A DNA stretch of 64,000 bases from Saccopteryx bilineata (lineage: Eukaryota; Chordata; Mammalia; Chiroptera; Emballonuridae). The position numbers and the translations under genes were made by a program. Positions within the stretch are counted from its first letter, which is position 1, and every line of letters begins with the position of its first letter. The notes beneath the pieces are model-generated. The model saw nothing but the letters and a program-made list of their open reading frames with translations. It was not told the DNA's origin and searched no databases. Shown piece after piece: positions 50,001 to 61,999 of this stretch. The stretch covers positions 49,899,795-49,963,794 of the forward strand of contig NC_089498.1 of NCBI RefSeq assembly GCF_036850765.1, given 5' to 3'.

Positions 50001-50863
50001 TACCTATTCCAGTGAACTTTCTAAAAATTAGTAACCCCAACTAGAGAATTTGACATATTAAATTTGCAGTGTATGTCTTTTTAAATTTCAACCCTAATTA
50101 ATGCTTTAATCTTGGATGAGGAATGATTTTTACATTTGATTTCACATATTTTTTTTTATAGGAAATGAACCACCTCCAACAATTCCATACCATCCTACAC
50201 TCCCACCCACCCCATTACCAAAAACAATTAAAAACTGTGAAGGAATTTGAGGAATATTCATCTATTTTGCCTTTAGGCAGGATAGACTTAAAATGATCCT
50301 AATCAAATACATTTTTTAAGCTAAAAAATATCCGGTGATGAAAATGTGGTATCTTCCCTCTGGAATCTTGTCCAACATCTGTACTGATTTTTGTTTACTG
50401 AAAGAATGTCATTGATCCCTGCCCTGGCCACAGAACAGGAACTCTTGAGTCTCTTTCCAGTAGTTGGTTGGATCCATTCTGTATGAGGAAAGTGAGTTCC
50501 CTTGTGAATTTTGAAGATGGACAGGGCTGCGAGATCTGGCTTTGGTTTTGTGCCTAGTTACAATTACTCATGATGCTAGACTAAATTATCTACCCAGTCC
50601 AGTTGTTTCCCATTCAGCTGAGGGAGCCGGACACATCACAAGATCCAAGTACACAGATCTTTTAGACCAACCCTCAAAATAAAAACATTCCTTTGCCCCT
50701 TTCTAAAAAGATCTCCAAGGCAAAGCCAGAAAAATCTCTCTTGGAAATGAATTCTTTCATCTAACCCATTTTTCTAAGTCCTTCAGTGAAGGAATTAAAA
50801 AGAACTATTTTGACCCTAAGTTGAAGGAAATCAAGAAAACTTTTCAAATGTCTGGCAACTTAC

Positions 50864-51069
50864 TTTGATATGGGGATGTTTTGCACACGTTGTGCCCCAC
50901 ACTCGGGAGCAACGCTCTTCTTTTCTATGTTCATAGAATTCAGGGTTTTGTAAGATAGCCACCCTCCCTCCACCGTATGTCAGGACGAACTTGCTGCACT
51001 CTTCCAGCCGTGTCTTATCATCCGTGGAGATAGGCAGCACGATGGGAATGCTCAGGTTGATCACTCCAT
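50864..51069 (-). CDS. PAPSS2: PAPSS2 exon, residues 289-357
   Basis: This 206-bp exon starts after ..tttctacag and encodes [20 protein letters not shown], then [39 protein letters not shown] and KHPHIK, up to the donor gtaagt. It forms part of the sulfurylase N-terminal beta-barrel region. Joined to the upstream exon it gives LLD-DGV with no extra residues, i.e. the short isoform junction. Confidence 0.97.
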
Positions 51070-51229
51070 CTGTAGAAAGAGCCATGTGGGGTGTGAATAT
51101 GGGATACAAAGTGTACTGTCCTATAAGGATGATGCAGATGTGCACAATGTCCCTTCCAAATATTTCCTGCAATGGATTTTCAGACCTAAATCCAATATGG
51201 TTGTGTTAACTGCACCGGTTTCTCTAGAG

Positions 51230-52361
51230 CAGTGTTTCCCAACCTTTTTTTGTGCCATGCCCCACCTTAACCTTTCTAAAATTTTTATGTCCCCCCCTAT
51301 GTAACATACATCACTTTTAACATTAAAAAATTGATTTGTTCACTTAATAAACATAAATGATAGGTTCTAGGAAGAAATCACTATGAAATTGTTAACAAAA
51401 CACAGTAAGTAAAATTTCAAAACATATAATGAAAAACAGAAATTTAAATTCCAAATAATTTTAATACATATTTTTCTATATTAATTTATTATATTAATTT
51501 AGTGTGATCCTTGCACTTGATGCTTGCTGCACAGAGATTTTATATTAGGTTCCAATTTGGTTAGCTTTAGTCTCAAGTCTCCACATTGTGTTATATCCAG
51601 CCGATTTAATTAAATTCAATGTGACATAGAGTAAATGTATACTAAAAATTTATATTTATTTAAATGTATATAACACATTTACTACACTACCACCACAAAT
51701 CAAAAGCTATCTATTTTTTTTCCACTTGACAAAATTTTCTGGAAAGTTATGCTTCTAAAATTAAAATTGTCGTGCATGCACTATTATAGCCCCAATAATA
51801 TTTATAAAATATTAGTGCTTTCTAGCCCCGATGCAAGAAGTACTTAATAAAGAGTTTAATATTGATAAAAATAAAATAAAATACTTACCAATTATATCTA
51901 TACAATATATATATGTATATTTATTAAATCAACGAGCTTTTACAACAGTTTTGACTGACACTTATTTCAAATTAACACCAACTGAATGATGTGAAACACT
52001 ACAGAAGTTGCGATGGGCCAATTAGGTGAGAATAACTGCGTTGTTTAGCGAGTTTTTAAAACGTCCGGGGTTCCCCATGGCAGACAGCACGCTCTGTGGT
52101 GAACCCAGGACGAAGTTTACTTGACGACGCCAATCACCCAGTTGATATTTTGGTCTCGTCAAACTAAATTATACTTAATAATTATTTACTGCAATTATTT
52201 AAGAATTGCATTTTTGTTAAATTTGGCACCGATATCTAGCATTGCATTTAAATGGCCCGGGGCGAAAGAGTTAAAGTCATGTCGAGTCCATTTTCAAATT
52301 GCCCCCCTTAACTATCGAATTGCCCCCCTGTGGGGCGTGGGCCCCACGTTGGGAAACACCG
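51230..52361. mobile_element. hAT non-autonomous element, 1.1 kb
   Basis: It begins cagtgtttcccaacc and ends with the inverse gttgggaaacaccg; a perfect octamer ctctagag flanks it (51222-51229, 52362-52369). The AT-rich interior has no transposase-like frame longer than about 90 codons. The end C-rich stretch (gccccccttaactatcg) is repeated twice. Confidence 0.9.
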
Positions 52362-52573
52362 CTCTAGAGTCTATCTATGAGAGAAGTCCTTGAGGGACTT
52401 CTCAAAGCAGGAGATAGGGCATTTGCGAAAAAAATGGGCTGAGTTTTAAATCATGAAGGTTGCTTCAGTAATTTGGGGGTCCAGGATGGGGTGTCTCCCT
52501 TCTGGGTTCTCTTTTTAAAGCTTGATCCCAACCTCAATGCACTAGAAAGTTTCAAGTCTTTAAAACCCCAATT

Positions 52574-52950
52574 AGCCTGACCAGGTGGTGGTGCAGTGGA
52601 TAGAGTGTTGGCCTGGGATGCTGAAGACCCAGGTTCAAAACTCCAAGATCACCAGCTTGAGCATGGGTTCATCTGGCTTGAACACGGGCTCACCATCTTG
52701 AGCACAGGGTTGCCGGCTTGAGCGTGGGATCATAGACATAACACCATGATTGCTGGCTTGAGCCCAAAGGTTGCTGGCTTGAGCCCAAGGTTACTGGCTT
52801 GAGCAAGGGGTCACTGGCTCAGCTGGAGTCCCTGGTCAAGGCACACATGAGAAAGCAATCAATGAACTAAGGTGCTGCAACTATAAGTTGGTGCTTCCCA
52901 TCTCTCTCCCTTACTGTCTGTCTCTCGCTAAAAAAAGAAAAAGAAAAAAA
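52574..52950 (+). mobile_element. Rhin-1-like SINE with many modules
   Basis: It has the head gcctgaccaggtggtggtgc, the B box, at least eight ~20-bp modules (gagcacagggttgccggctt; tgctggcttgagcccaaggt), the conserved caatgaac 3' part and an A-rich tail. Confidence 0.9.
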
Positions 52951-53502
52951 AAAAGAACCAAGACAAAACATCTAGTCTTTCTTGGAAGTGAACCTTGTAA
53001 CAACATTGGTAAGTCTCTGTTTAGGCTCTAATTACACTGCTACGCACTGAATTGAAAAAGGAAAAAAAAAATCAGACAATTAATAGTAGCAACAGACCCA
53101 CAAACAAGGCATCCTCTTGATGCAGTTCCCTGTGCTCCAGGCACAGCATCACCTTTAAATATTTCTGAAAAGCCTTACCTGGGAATCACAATTCTTGCTA
53201 GCTTAACCACAATGGGTAATTATCAGCCAGAAAACAGGGAGGAGTCAAAAACATGACGTGTTTTTACTAAAGCTGATGCACTTTGGAGAGTGAGACCCTT
53301 TCACCTTTATGCTGAGTCTCTTACTGTAAAAGGTATTTGAGTAAACTGCATATTCTGGTTTCTTAGCATACAACACGACAAACTAGATGGTGTGGTAAGT
53401 GGTGTTCTGAAAACTTACATTTGCACCGCAAGAAATATCAAATGATAGCTTGACCATAAAGGAAGAGTCAGGAAAACTATTTAAAAACAGAGATAGAAAC
53501 TG

Positions 53503-53742
53503 TGATGATTAATCTTACGTGTCAACTTGGCTAGGCTACAGTCCCCAGGTATTTTAGTCAAACATTATTCTAGATTTCAAACATTTCTCTGAATGTATTT
53601 TTAGATGAGATTAACAATTAAGCCAGCCGACTGAGAGGAAAGCAGAATACCCCCTGCCCCATGTTGTGGTAGGTCTCATCTAATCAGTTGAAGTCTTTAA
53701 TAGAAAGGGTCTGACCTCCTAGGAAGAAATGGGAATTCTTCC
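53503..53742 (+). mobile_element. Ancient LTR-like repeat, part 1
   Basis: The stretch tgtgatgattaatcttacgt, gtcaacttggctaggctaca, ctcatctaatcagttgaagt is a common old eutherian LTR-type repeat. I cannot fix the family. It resumes at 54047. Confidence 0.6.
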
Positions 53743-53750
53743 AGCAGACT

Positions 53751-53829
53751 AACATTTTTTAAATTGAATTTATTGGGGTGACATTGGTTAATAAAATTAT
53801 ATAGGCTTCCGGTATACAATTCTATAATA
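53751..53829 (-). mobile_element. L1 3'-end fragment
   Basis: attttttaaattgaatttatt followed by ggggtgacattggttaataa is the inverse of an L1 tail. An 8-bp duplication agcagact lies at 53743-53750 and 54047-54054, the second copy beyond the mariner element. Confidence 0.7.
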
Positions 53830-54042
53830 CAGGCAGTCCCTGGATTATGAACAAGATCGATTTTGGAGGTTCATTTTTAAATTGATTTTGTATGTAAGTG
53901 GGAACAGGTACTTTATTTGCTTATTAAATGCAACTTAGACAGATGTTTGTCTTAACATAGTATTTATTTTTACTTTTCTGTACATATAAATACTTAACCA
54001 TTTTTAAACATACAGAACCTATCTCGTTCATAACACTGGCTG
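53830..54042. mobile_element. Tc1/mariner-type MITE
   Basis: The start caggcagtccctggattatg and the inverse of the end (cagccagtgttatgaacgag) align as worn inverted repeats. TA flanks both sides (53828-53829, 54043-54044). It has no transposase. Confidence 0.75.
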
Positions 54043-54046
54043 TACA

Positions 54047-54330
54047 AGCAGACTGCCTTTGGACTAGAACTGTTACGTAATCTTCCCTGGGTCTAAAGCC
54101 TACCAGACTACCCTGCAGACAGATTTTGGACTTGTCAAGCCTCCACAACTGCCTGGATCAATTCCTTAAAATAAATCTCTCTCTTTCTCTTTCTCTTGCC
54201 TGTTTCTCTTTCTCTGGAATAAACTGCATGAATACAAAAACTAAACATACCGAGTCATGTGGGGTACAGCAGTGTAGGGCTAATGACCCCTCTGGTCTCC
54301 CAGTCTTCAGAGCACCATTATATTAGAGCT
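54047..54330 (+). mobile_element. Ancient LTR-like repeat, part 2
   Basis: It continues part 1 with ctgcctttggactagaactg, ggacttgtcaagcctccaca and atcaattccttaaaataaat, the order expected of the same repeat. Confidence 0.6.
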
Positions 54331-55224
54331 CAGCCTAATAACTATCATAAATAATGATAATGGAGTCATTTTTAAAAGTTTCCTTATGTTTAACACATTC
54401 TTTTTTTCTTTAAGTAAATAAAAGTTTGTTTGGTCTTTTCAGAAAAACATTTTTTTAACGTTTCTAGATAAAATGGTTAAAAGGTGTAGTTGTGTTTTTG
54501 GAGGCTTAAACAGATACAGTTTGGCTCCCTAGAAATAGCTAATGTTTTAATGAAGCCAGATAATTAATGTAAAAGAAATCACACAACTGTTTTTCCCTCC
54601 TTTGTAATGCAGCCCTAGCATTCTAAGGAATATGTCAATGTCACAGCTGTACTCACAGGTAAGAAAACAGAGGCACTAAAGAAGGTTAGGGAGATTGCTG
54701 GGGAGTTCCAAGTTCAAGACTCACAAGAAAATTAGAAGAAGGTGAAGAAAGTAAACATGAGCTCCAGAGAAAACAAATGCAGTTACTTGTGGATTTGAGG
54801 AAATATACAATAGATTAATGGCGCCTTTTAAACCTAACTTTTAAAATCAAACATTGAGAATGCCTCTGACAGAATTAAAGATCTGAGATCTGGGTTCTGT
54901 TTGGGGAGGGGCAGAACACTCTTTCCAGCAGCTATGAAGCCAAAGTCTGCAGGCATCTCAGTCCACACCTTCCACATCCTCTCTAAATTACTAGGATGTA
55001 AAGAATGTCACAGGGTATAGACAGCAACTGCCAGCAATAAAGAAACCCTATCATAAAATCCTGCAAGCTGCTCTGGGAGCCCTTATAAACCGAAAGGGAG
55101 ATTCTGTGCCCAGAAAGGAATGGGTTTTGACATTTAAATAATTCCTTTGTTTCAAAGTTCATAGGCAATAAGAGCAAGCCAAGCCCTGCGCAGAGAACAT
55201 TAGCTCAGTCAGGCTTTCTCCCCT

Positions 55225-55340
55225 TTACTACCTGAGTCATTCACCTTCTCTGGGCTCAATGTCCCCGCTTGAAAACTGGGATAATAAACATCATGTGTTT
55301 CCCTGCGTTGCTGCGAGGAGACGTACTGCAAAGCACTGTG
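55225..55340 (+). repeat. MIR fragment
   Basis: tcattcaccttctctgggct, cttgaaaactgggataataa and actgcaaagcactgtgtc follow the MIR order. Confidence 0.65.
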
Positions 55341-56237
55341 TCAGTGGAGTTCATGGTGAAAGATAATTATAATCTGATTGCATAGTCCAATTGAGAAAAG
55401 GAAAGGTTAACAATAAACCTTCAAAGATACTAATGACCTAGTTAGAAATCATGCTTTCTGTGGATTGTGGATTATTGACCACACTGTTTATGAAGACTGA
55501 CTTGACCAAAAGAAAGTAAAATAAAATGCAAAGCAAAGGATGGGCAGGATGCTGGAGCAAGCCTAGCTCTGACTGCAGCACACTTGTAGCAGTGTCTTCC
55601 CTCAATTATTCTGGGTTGAAATCCAAGGAATACTGTACTCTACTTTCCTGTTGCAATCGCCTCCTTTGGTCCACTAGGTTCTTTCCCAGTGTAGCCTCAG
55701 ATCCACCTTTACCTTGTCCTTGAGTGAAAATCCAAACCGAGGAATCAGCACTCCCCGACCAGAATGTGAAGATAAGAGAGCTAATCTGTGGGATGTTATG
55801 GAAAGAAGTTCTACCGAGTCATAATGCCAGCTGATCTCATACTCTTGTGGCTACAGCTCCACACAAGTATAAGCATATTTACTGTGGTTTACCTATTGTT
55901 AACTTTATACACTTTTTCTAACACAAAAACTTATCCAACAATTTAACTCTTGCTGAAACAACCTCTATAGTTTTAAATATTGACTAGGGTTTTTAGCTTT
56001 TTTTCTATCTTGTGTTTAAAGCTCTCGTGGGAGAAGCCTTGGTTATTTTACCGCACTATACTTCACTTTAGAAAAGGGTATTGTGACTTTTTAGCGATGG
56101 TTATCCCAACATATAACTTCGTGTTCAATTGAATAATTTTGCTTTTGCTTTACATATTTTTCAAGCCTTTTGGTTGAACCTTGTAGAGCTACTTATTGGT
56201 CATTTTGGGCTGTTCCTCAGAAAAAACAAAATTACTT

Positions 56238-56416
56238 TTTTAAAATTTATTAATTCTTTTTTAGGCAGAGAAAGAAGGAGAGAGAGAGAGAAATATCAAT
56301 TTATTGTTCCACTTATTCATGTTTTCATTGGTTGATTCTAGTATGTGCCCTGACGAGTGACTGAACCCATAACCTTGGCATATCAGAACGATGCTCTAAC
56401 CAACTGAGCTAAATGA
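56238..56416 (-). mobile_element. Older VES SINE
   Basis: The minus strand has a ctcagttggttagagcatcg A-box region and a diverged body without the long VES extension. Confidence 0.75.
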
Positions 56417-57524
56417 CTTTTTATTGCTTATCTAGGCTTTTTAAAGAAAAAACAACAATGATGAAAACAATGCCACAGATAAATGATATTTTCAGAATTT
56501 CATCTTCTCATTCTGGTACAGCACAGAAGTTTACACTCACACAGCAAGTACGTGTTTATTCTCAGTTCTGTAATTGTCAATCATCACAGCTTGATATTGA
56601 ACTCACACATAATCACGTATCACAACAAATGAAGTATGATCATTCACAACCCAACCAGGTGCATCCACTTTAAACTGCATCTAAAATTCATTTATCCTTC
56701 AGCAATTAAAAATGTTTTATAAATGCAATAGAAAAAAATTTCCAGATTTGTGAAACTATAATGAGGACCAACACTCAGTAACTAGAAGTAACTAGCACAG
56801 AAAATCATAAACTTTTAAAATCTCAGGAACAAAATGTGCCACAATTTAGAAACGAGTTTACTTTTGTCAGCCAAACACAACATAAACAACAGCTGCATCT
56901 GATCCAGAAATTTCCTGTTATTTGGATTCCAGTCAACAGAAGAATGTAGCATTATTCTATTATAACTGGTTGGATCATGAACTGTTGGCAATTCTAACTA
57001 GTTCACTTGGATTTTTTTTTAGTTAGGTTCTCAACCATTTCTAATTAATATAACTACTTATAAGAATTTAATTACTTGGAAAGTTAAAGTATATACCAGA
57101 ACCGACCATGACTAGAAAAATACAAATACAATTAAGAAACATATTTTCAGCTTTCCACCAAAATAATCTTAAAACAACAATGTTAAAATAGACTGCACAC
57201 GCATGCAGCACAGAAATATACTAAGCTCTTTGCTATTCCTATTTTAGGAAATAGAGACTATATGATGGAAAACACCTGGTGAAACCAGTTTTGTACTGGA
57301 TATTATTCAAAACAATCCAAAAGCATTATTTCCAATGAATATCTGTTTTAAAAATAATTTTAACCATATGCCAATGGCTCCTCCAACTGCAAAGAGAAGT
57401 TGTCTCTTGCGAATATGTGACGGTATAACTATTGGAAGTTTCAGACCAGGCTTTGGGAGAAGGTATAGAATCCTAGATGTTTAGAGGACATGAAAATATG
57501 CTCTGTAGAATAAACACAAATGGT

Positions 57525-57665
57525 AGGGCCAGGATAACCTGGATTTGAATCGAGACTTCAAGTGAGTTATTTAATCTTTGCAATACTTATTTCCTCATAT
57601 GCACATCTTCATAGTGGCATTATCCAGATTAAGTATGATGTCCTATAAATATATGCTGACCATAC
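57525..57665 (+). repeat. MIR fragment
   Basis: ggataacctggatttgaatc and gttatttaatctttgcaata, then tttcctcatatgc, follow the MIR order. Confidence 0.6.
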
Positions 57666-57887
57666 AGAAGGAAAGCCCTCGAGTCCCGTCTTACAAACTC
57701 AGAGCCACGAACGACTTACATTTAAAAGATCAAGTTTCACAAGGCTGCCATAATTTGACCCTACTTGGGGCTACCAGTTAAGAGCACAAACTTTGAGGGT
57801 GCTATATTGAGTGGGACACTTTAATCCATGTTAATACTATAAATTTAAAATTTTAATAAAAAATATAAAAGGAAAATAAAAATTAAA

Positions 57888-57888
57888 A

Positions 57889-57917
<29 letters not shown>
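57888..57917. repeat. (GA)n microsatellite
   Basis: Pure GA dinucleotides, then ggagagatgagg. Confidence 0.9.
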
Positions 57918-57921
<4 letters not shown>

Positions 57922-58461
57922 TGAGGCTGTATCTTGCTAACAACAGTGAGTCCAGTGACATTTCAACTTCATAATAGTCTTAAAAAACAACAACCCACAT
58001 CCATAGTAAAAACTAGCAGCCTATAAGCAACCAGAAAAAACCTTGGGCTCTCTCAAAGCCTTAACCATGCCTCAAAATTGTCACTATATTTGCTGATGTT
58101 AACTAGACTTATTATGGTGATGATTTCTCAATATATATAAACATCAAATCCTTATGTTGTATACCTAAAAGTAATATAATGTTACATATAAATTATATTT
58201 CAATAAAAAGGCAGTATAAAGGAAAAAAAAAGAACACAAACTTGAAGTGCCGGTTTAAAATTTAGATGTGACATTTTATGATTAGAGAGTCTGTGACAAC
58301 CCCAAAACTATATTTCCAGTGACAAATAAAATGATACAATATATCGACATGACAGTAGATCTTTGAGTACTATAGGGAGTAACTCATATAATACAATCAT
58401 CAAAAACACTAAAAAATTATATATTTTTTTGCTTTTGGACTGAGTAATCTATTACTATTAT

Positions 58462-58489
58462 TATTATTGTTACTGATTTTAAGGAGAGA

Positions 58490-58536
<47 letters not shown>

Positions 58537-58648
58537 ATGATTTGTTGTTCCACTTATTTATGCATTCATTGGTTGTCTCCTGTATGTGCCCTGACCAGGG
58601 ATCAAACCACAACCTTGGCATAATGGATGATGCTCTAACCAATTTAGG
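58462..58648 (-). mobile_element. Older VES SINE with (GA)n
   Basis: The minus strand has ttggttagagcatcatccat, a gtttgatccc B-box and a (GA)n run at 58489-58531. Confidence 0.75.
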
Positions 58649-58684
58649 GGGCAATGTGAACCTTTAAGAAAATTAAAACCAGAG

Positions 58685-59092
58685 GCCCTGGCCGGTTTGC
58701 TCAGTGGTAGAGCGTCAGCCTGGCGTGCAGAGGTCCCGAGTTCGATTCCCAGCCAGGGCACACAGGGGAAGCGCCCATCTGCTTCTCCATCCCTTCCCAT
58801 CTCCTTCCTCTCTGTCTCTCTCTTCCCCTCCCGCAGCCAAGGCTCCATTGGAGCAAAGATGGCCCGGGCGCTGGGGATGGCTCCTTGGCCTCTGCCCCAG
58901 GCGCTAGAGTGGCTCTGGTGGCGACAGAGCGACCCTCCCGGAGGGGCAGAGCATCACCCCCTGGTGGGCAGAGCGTCGCCCCCTGGTCGGCGCGCCCCCG
59001 GGTGGATCCCGGTCGGGCGCATGAGGGAGTCTGTCTGACTGTCTCTCCCCATTTCTAGCTTCCGAAAAATACAAAAAAAAAAAAAAAAAAAA
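58685..59092 (+). mobile_element. VES SINE (long form), well preserved
   Basis: Head gccctggccggtttgctcag, B box gagttcgattcc, complete body and a long A-tail. Similar flanks aaaattaaaacca / aaaatttaaaacca. Confidence 0.94.
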
Positions 59093-59384
59093 TTTAAAAC
59101 CAACAAAATATTTTTAGGAGATATGGTTATAATAAAAAAAAAATAGTGCCTACAGATTGTAGGTGATTAAGAAATTTGCAATTCTTTGTCTACAGAAATT
59201 ATTTCAAATTTTTGATGGTGGTAACTCAAACTCTCATGAATTAGTTAAAATTAAATAATATCCATATAAATGATATCTTGCCCAACCTTCTAACATATAA
59301 ATAATCACTTTTTGAAATTTAATTCTGTCTACTCAGTCCAGAAGCCATCAAGCTAGGCTCTGCCATGAGACATCATAATGTGGT

Positions 59385-59651
59385 CAGAGGCAGATTAAGG
59401 TCAGCGGAGGCCCAGGTGCAGAAGAAAATATTGGGCCCTTAAAAAAAGAGAGAGAGAAGGAAATAAAAATACATGTTAACTATATTTTTTAATAAATAAA
59501 AAATATTATGTACTATTAATGTTAAAATTGCACATATGAAAACAAACTTGGTGTCATTAAAAAAAGGTATCAAGTTGGGGTTTTGCGGGGCCCTTCAGAA
59601 GTTGGGGCCCAGGGCGTGCGCCCGGTGTGTCTGCTGTTAAATCCGCCTCTG
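59385..59651. mobile_element. hAT-like MITE with a non-Buster target site
   Basis: The ends cagaggcagattaa and ttaaatccgcctctg are inverted. A perfect octamer aatgtggt flanks it (59377-59384, 59652-59659). It is 267 bp, with an AT-rich middle and no gene. Confidence 0.85.
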
Positions 59652-60079
59652 AATGTGGTACAGGGCAGGGTTCCAACTGGCTTCCTCCAGATGCCTCCAG
59701 GGCTGCTGACCAGGAGGAGGGTGGCTGAGTCTACCTCTTCCATAGGTGCAGTTCTATTTTCATCTGTTGTATAGATTGCCTCAGGTTTCACTGAAATACA
59801 GTTATCTGGCTTTCAAAATATTTATTTGATACCCACTCATGTGGTGGAAATCACCTACTGCACTAGGTTCAGATGATGATCTGTTGTTCTGTCCCGGCTA
59901 GTCACACCTGTCTTTCAGCAGCTAGAAAAAACCCTAGCATATGAGAACACTCAATAATAGTCGTTGGATAGCTAATGACCAGTCATTTGTGCTCCTTCCA
60001 AACTGATGTGCTTATAGATAAGCCTTGGTCTCTTCCAGAGTTCAAGTTCTTTTAATTGCATATCATGGGGCTTTGTTAA

Positions 60080-60300
60080 TGTATAAAAACATTCATTACT
60101 AGACCAGGCATTCTTTTAAACTTTGAACATTCCAGTGAGGTAGGTATTGTTATGAATATCTATTTTACAAATGAAGAAACTGAGGCCTAGAGAGTTTAAG
60201 TAATTTGCCCAAGTTCATAGCTAATCACTGGCCTTGAACCTAGACATTTGGGCTCCACAGCTCACACTCTTATCCACTATGATATTCTGTCTCTACTTTG
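60080..60300 (-). repeat. MIR SINE
   Basis: ttttacaaatgaagaaactg, ggcctagagagtttaagtaa and cttatccactatgatattct are the antisense MIR order over most of its length. Confidence 0.8.
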
Positions 60301-61754
60301 GTAGAAGTGGGCAGCATATTATATCCCTGGTATCTACTTTTTTTATTCACTGATTTCCACAGGAGTTGAGGAGGCTTCTGAAGGGTATGCAGAATTTTGA
60401 ACCCTGACTACCATCGGGGTTATGCAGGCATGGCCAGTGGACTCCAGTTATAAGGGTAGATGGTGAAACCAGCAGATAGGGGACTCCTTCTGCAAAAAGG
60501 AGTCTTGTAGAAACAAGCCCTACTGGCTAGAAGAGGGTAAGGGTTATGGAAACAGCATGACATCTGATCTTACCCCCTACTCCAACATAGCCACCCTGGC
60601 AGCCACAGCCACAGGAGAATAGGGGGATGTGCACAACTCACAGAGTTGTTTCACTCAATTCTCTAACACTGTGGGACTCAAGCAACCTTGTAGGGAGTCC
60701 TCAACTGAGATTAACACAGAGGAAGGGAACATTCTCCTTCTCACTGGAGAAAGAGTACGTGAACTGCCACAGCCCCTTGGGTACAAGGACAATAGGCTGA
60801 AGTGAATGTGCAGGGTCTGCACCTTTGAGGGTACAGAACGATACAGAGATTCACATGGCAAGTAGCATATGGCTGTGGGCCTATCTCTGGAGCACAGAAA
60901 ACACCCATTGAGAATTCCAGCAAAAACTTGGGGGTCGGCTTTGGAATGAACTGGGATTTCTGTATGAGCAGGTAGAGATTGGGAAGTCGTGGAATAAAAG
61001 TGTTAATGGGGAAGTGACTTCTTTGGTAGTCCCAGACTGGTGGGCCTGGGGGAGGGGAGGGATAGACATCTGGATTACATGGGAAGAGAGAGCAATACTA
61101 AGAGCGTCACCTACCTCATGGTAATAAGAACCAAATAAAAAAATAAAAGCAGTGCGTTTACAAATTGAAGAATATCATAAAGTGAAATTGAAATGGTATG
61201 AGAGGGAGAGAGAGAAATTTTGCTTAAATTATCCAGGTGGATTATCTGCATTAGCTATGCTTCATCTTTTCAGATCATAGACTCCCTTACGAGACCATCA
61301 AAATCTAGGAAGCCCAAGAAAACTGCTCCCTTCTCTTCTTGTTAAAATATAAACTATTTTGCCTACTCTGAGATTTTTTTTGTACCCATGTCCTGAAGTC
61401 CTAGACCCCAAATTAAGAATCTCTGGTTTCCATTAACATGGACCTCTGCGACCACATCCAACCACCCTGGTATTTTTCTTACAAATACTGGCCAAAGGTT
61501 ACAGCCTGTATCTGTAACAAAGTCCTCACTTTCAAAGTGCCTCGCTTTTCTTTTGGCCGCAGCTCTGGTTTGTATGCTCATTCATGGCCGGCCTCTTGTT
61601 GGTGGCTGGCTGCTAAATCTAGTGACAGTCCAAACAGACCGTGTTCTGCATGTGTTGAAATTGACATCCAGGTCAATGTCAGCCTGTAAATGTCTGTTGT
61701 ACTAACATCCTGACTAACAAACTTCTGCTGGAAAGGACATTAGGAAGCCTGGGG

Positions 61755-61980
61755 GTATGGAAAGAGCACTGGGCTGGCAGTCAGGAGACTCTGGTCTCTG
61801 GTCTTAGGCCCCTCACTTACCAATGGTATGAACATCAGCAAAGTACCCAACCTGAGGCTAGTTCTGTCATCCAAAAAAGTGATATAAAAATAGTTGCCTG
61901 TCTTTCAGGACTTTCATGAGGATCAAATGAAATAATGCCTGAGAAAATGCTTTGCGAACAGTAAAGTATTTGCCAGATAT
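61755..61980 (+). repeat. MIR SINE
   Basis: gaaagagcactgggctggca, cagtcaggagactctggtct, and tcatgaggatcaaatgaaat follow the MIR order. Confidence 0.75.
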
Positions 61981-61999
61981 GCATTTTTATTATTAAGGC

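Larger units (their letters stand above)
43500..50863 (-). other. PAPSS2 intron, repeat-rich
   Basis: This 7.4-kb intron carries VES SINEs (43749, 44447), Rhin-1-like SINEs (45655, 45944, 48306), a polypurine repeat (46281), MER5/Charlie-like and MIR remnants, and a hAT element (49011). Stretches 44833-45650, 46412-47650, 47900-48300 and 50000-50863 hold nothing I can name with confidence. Confidence 0.55.
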
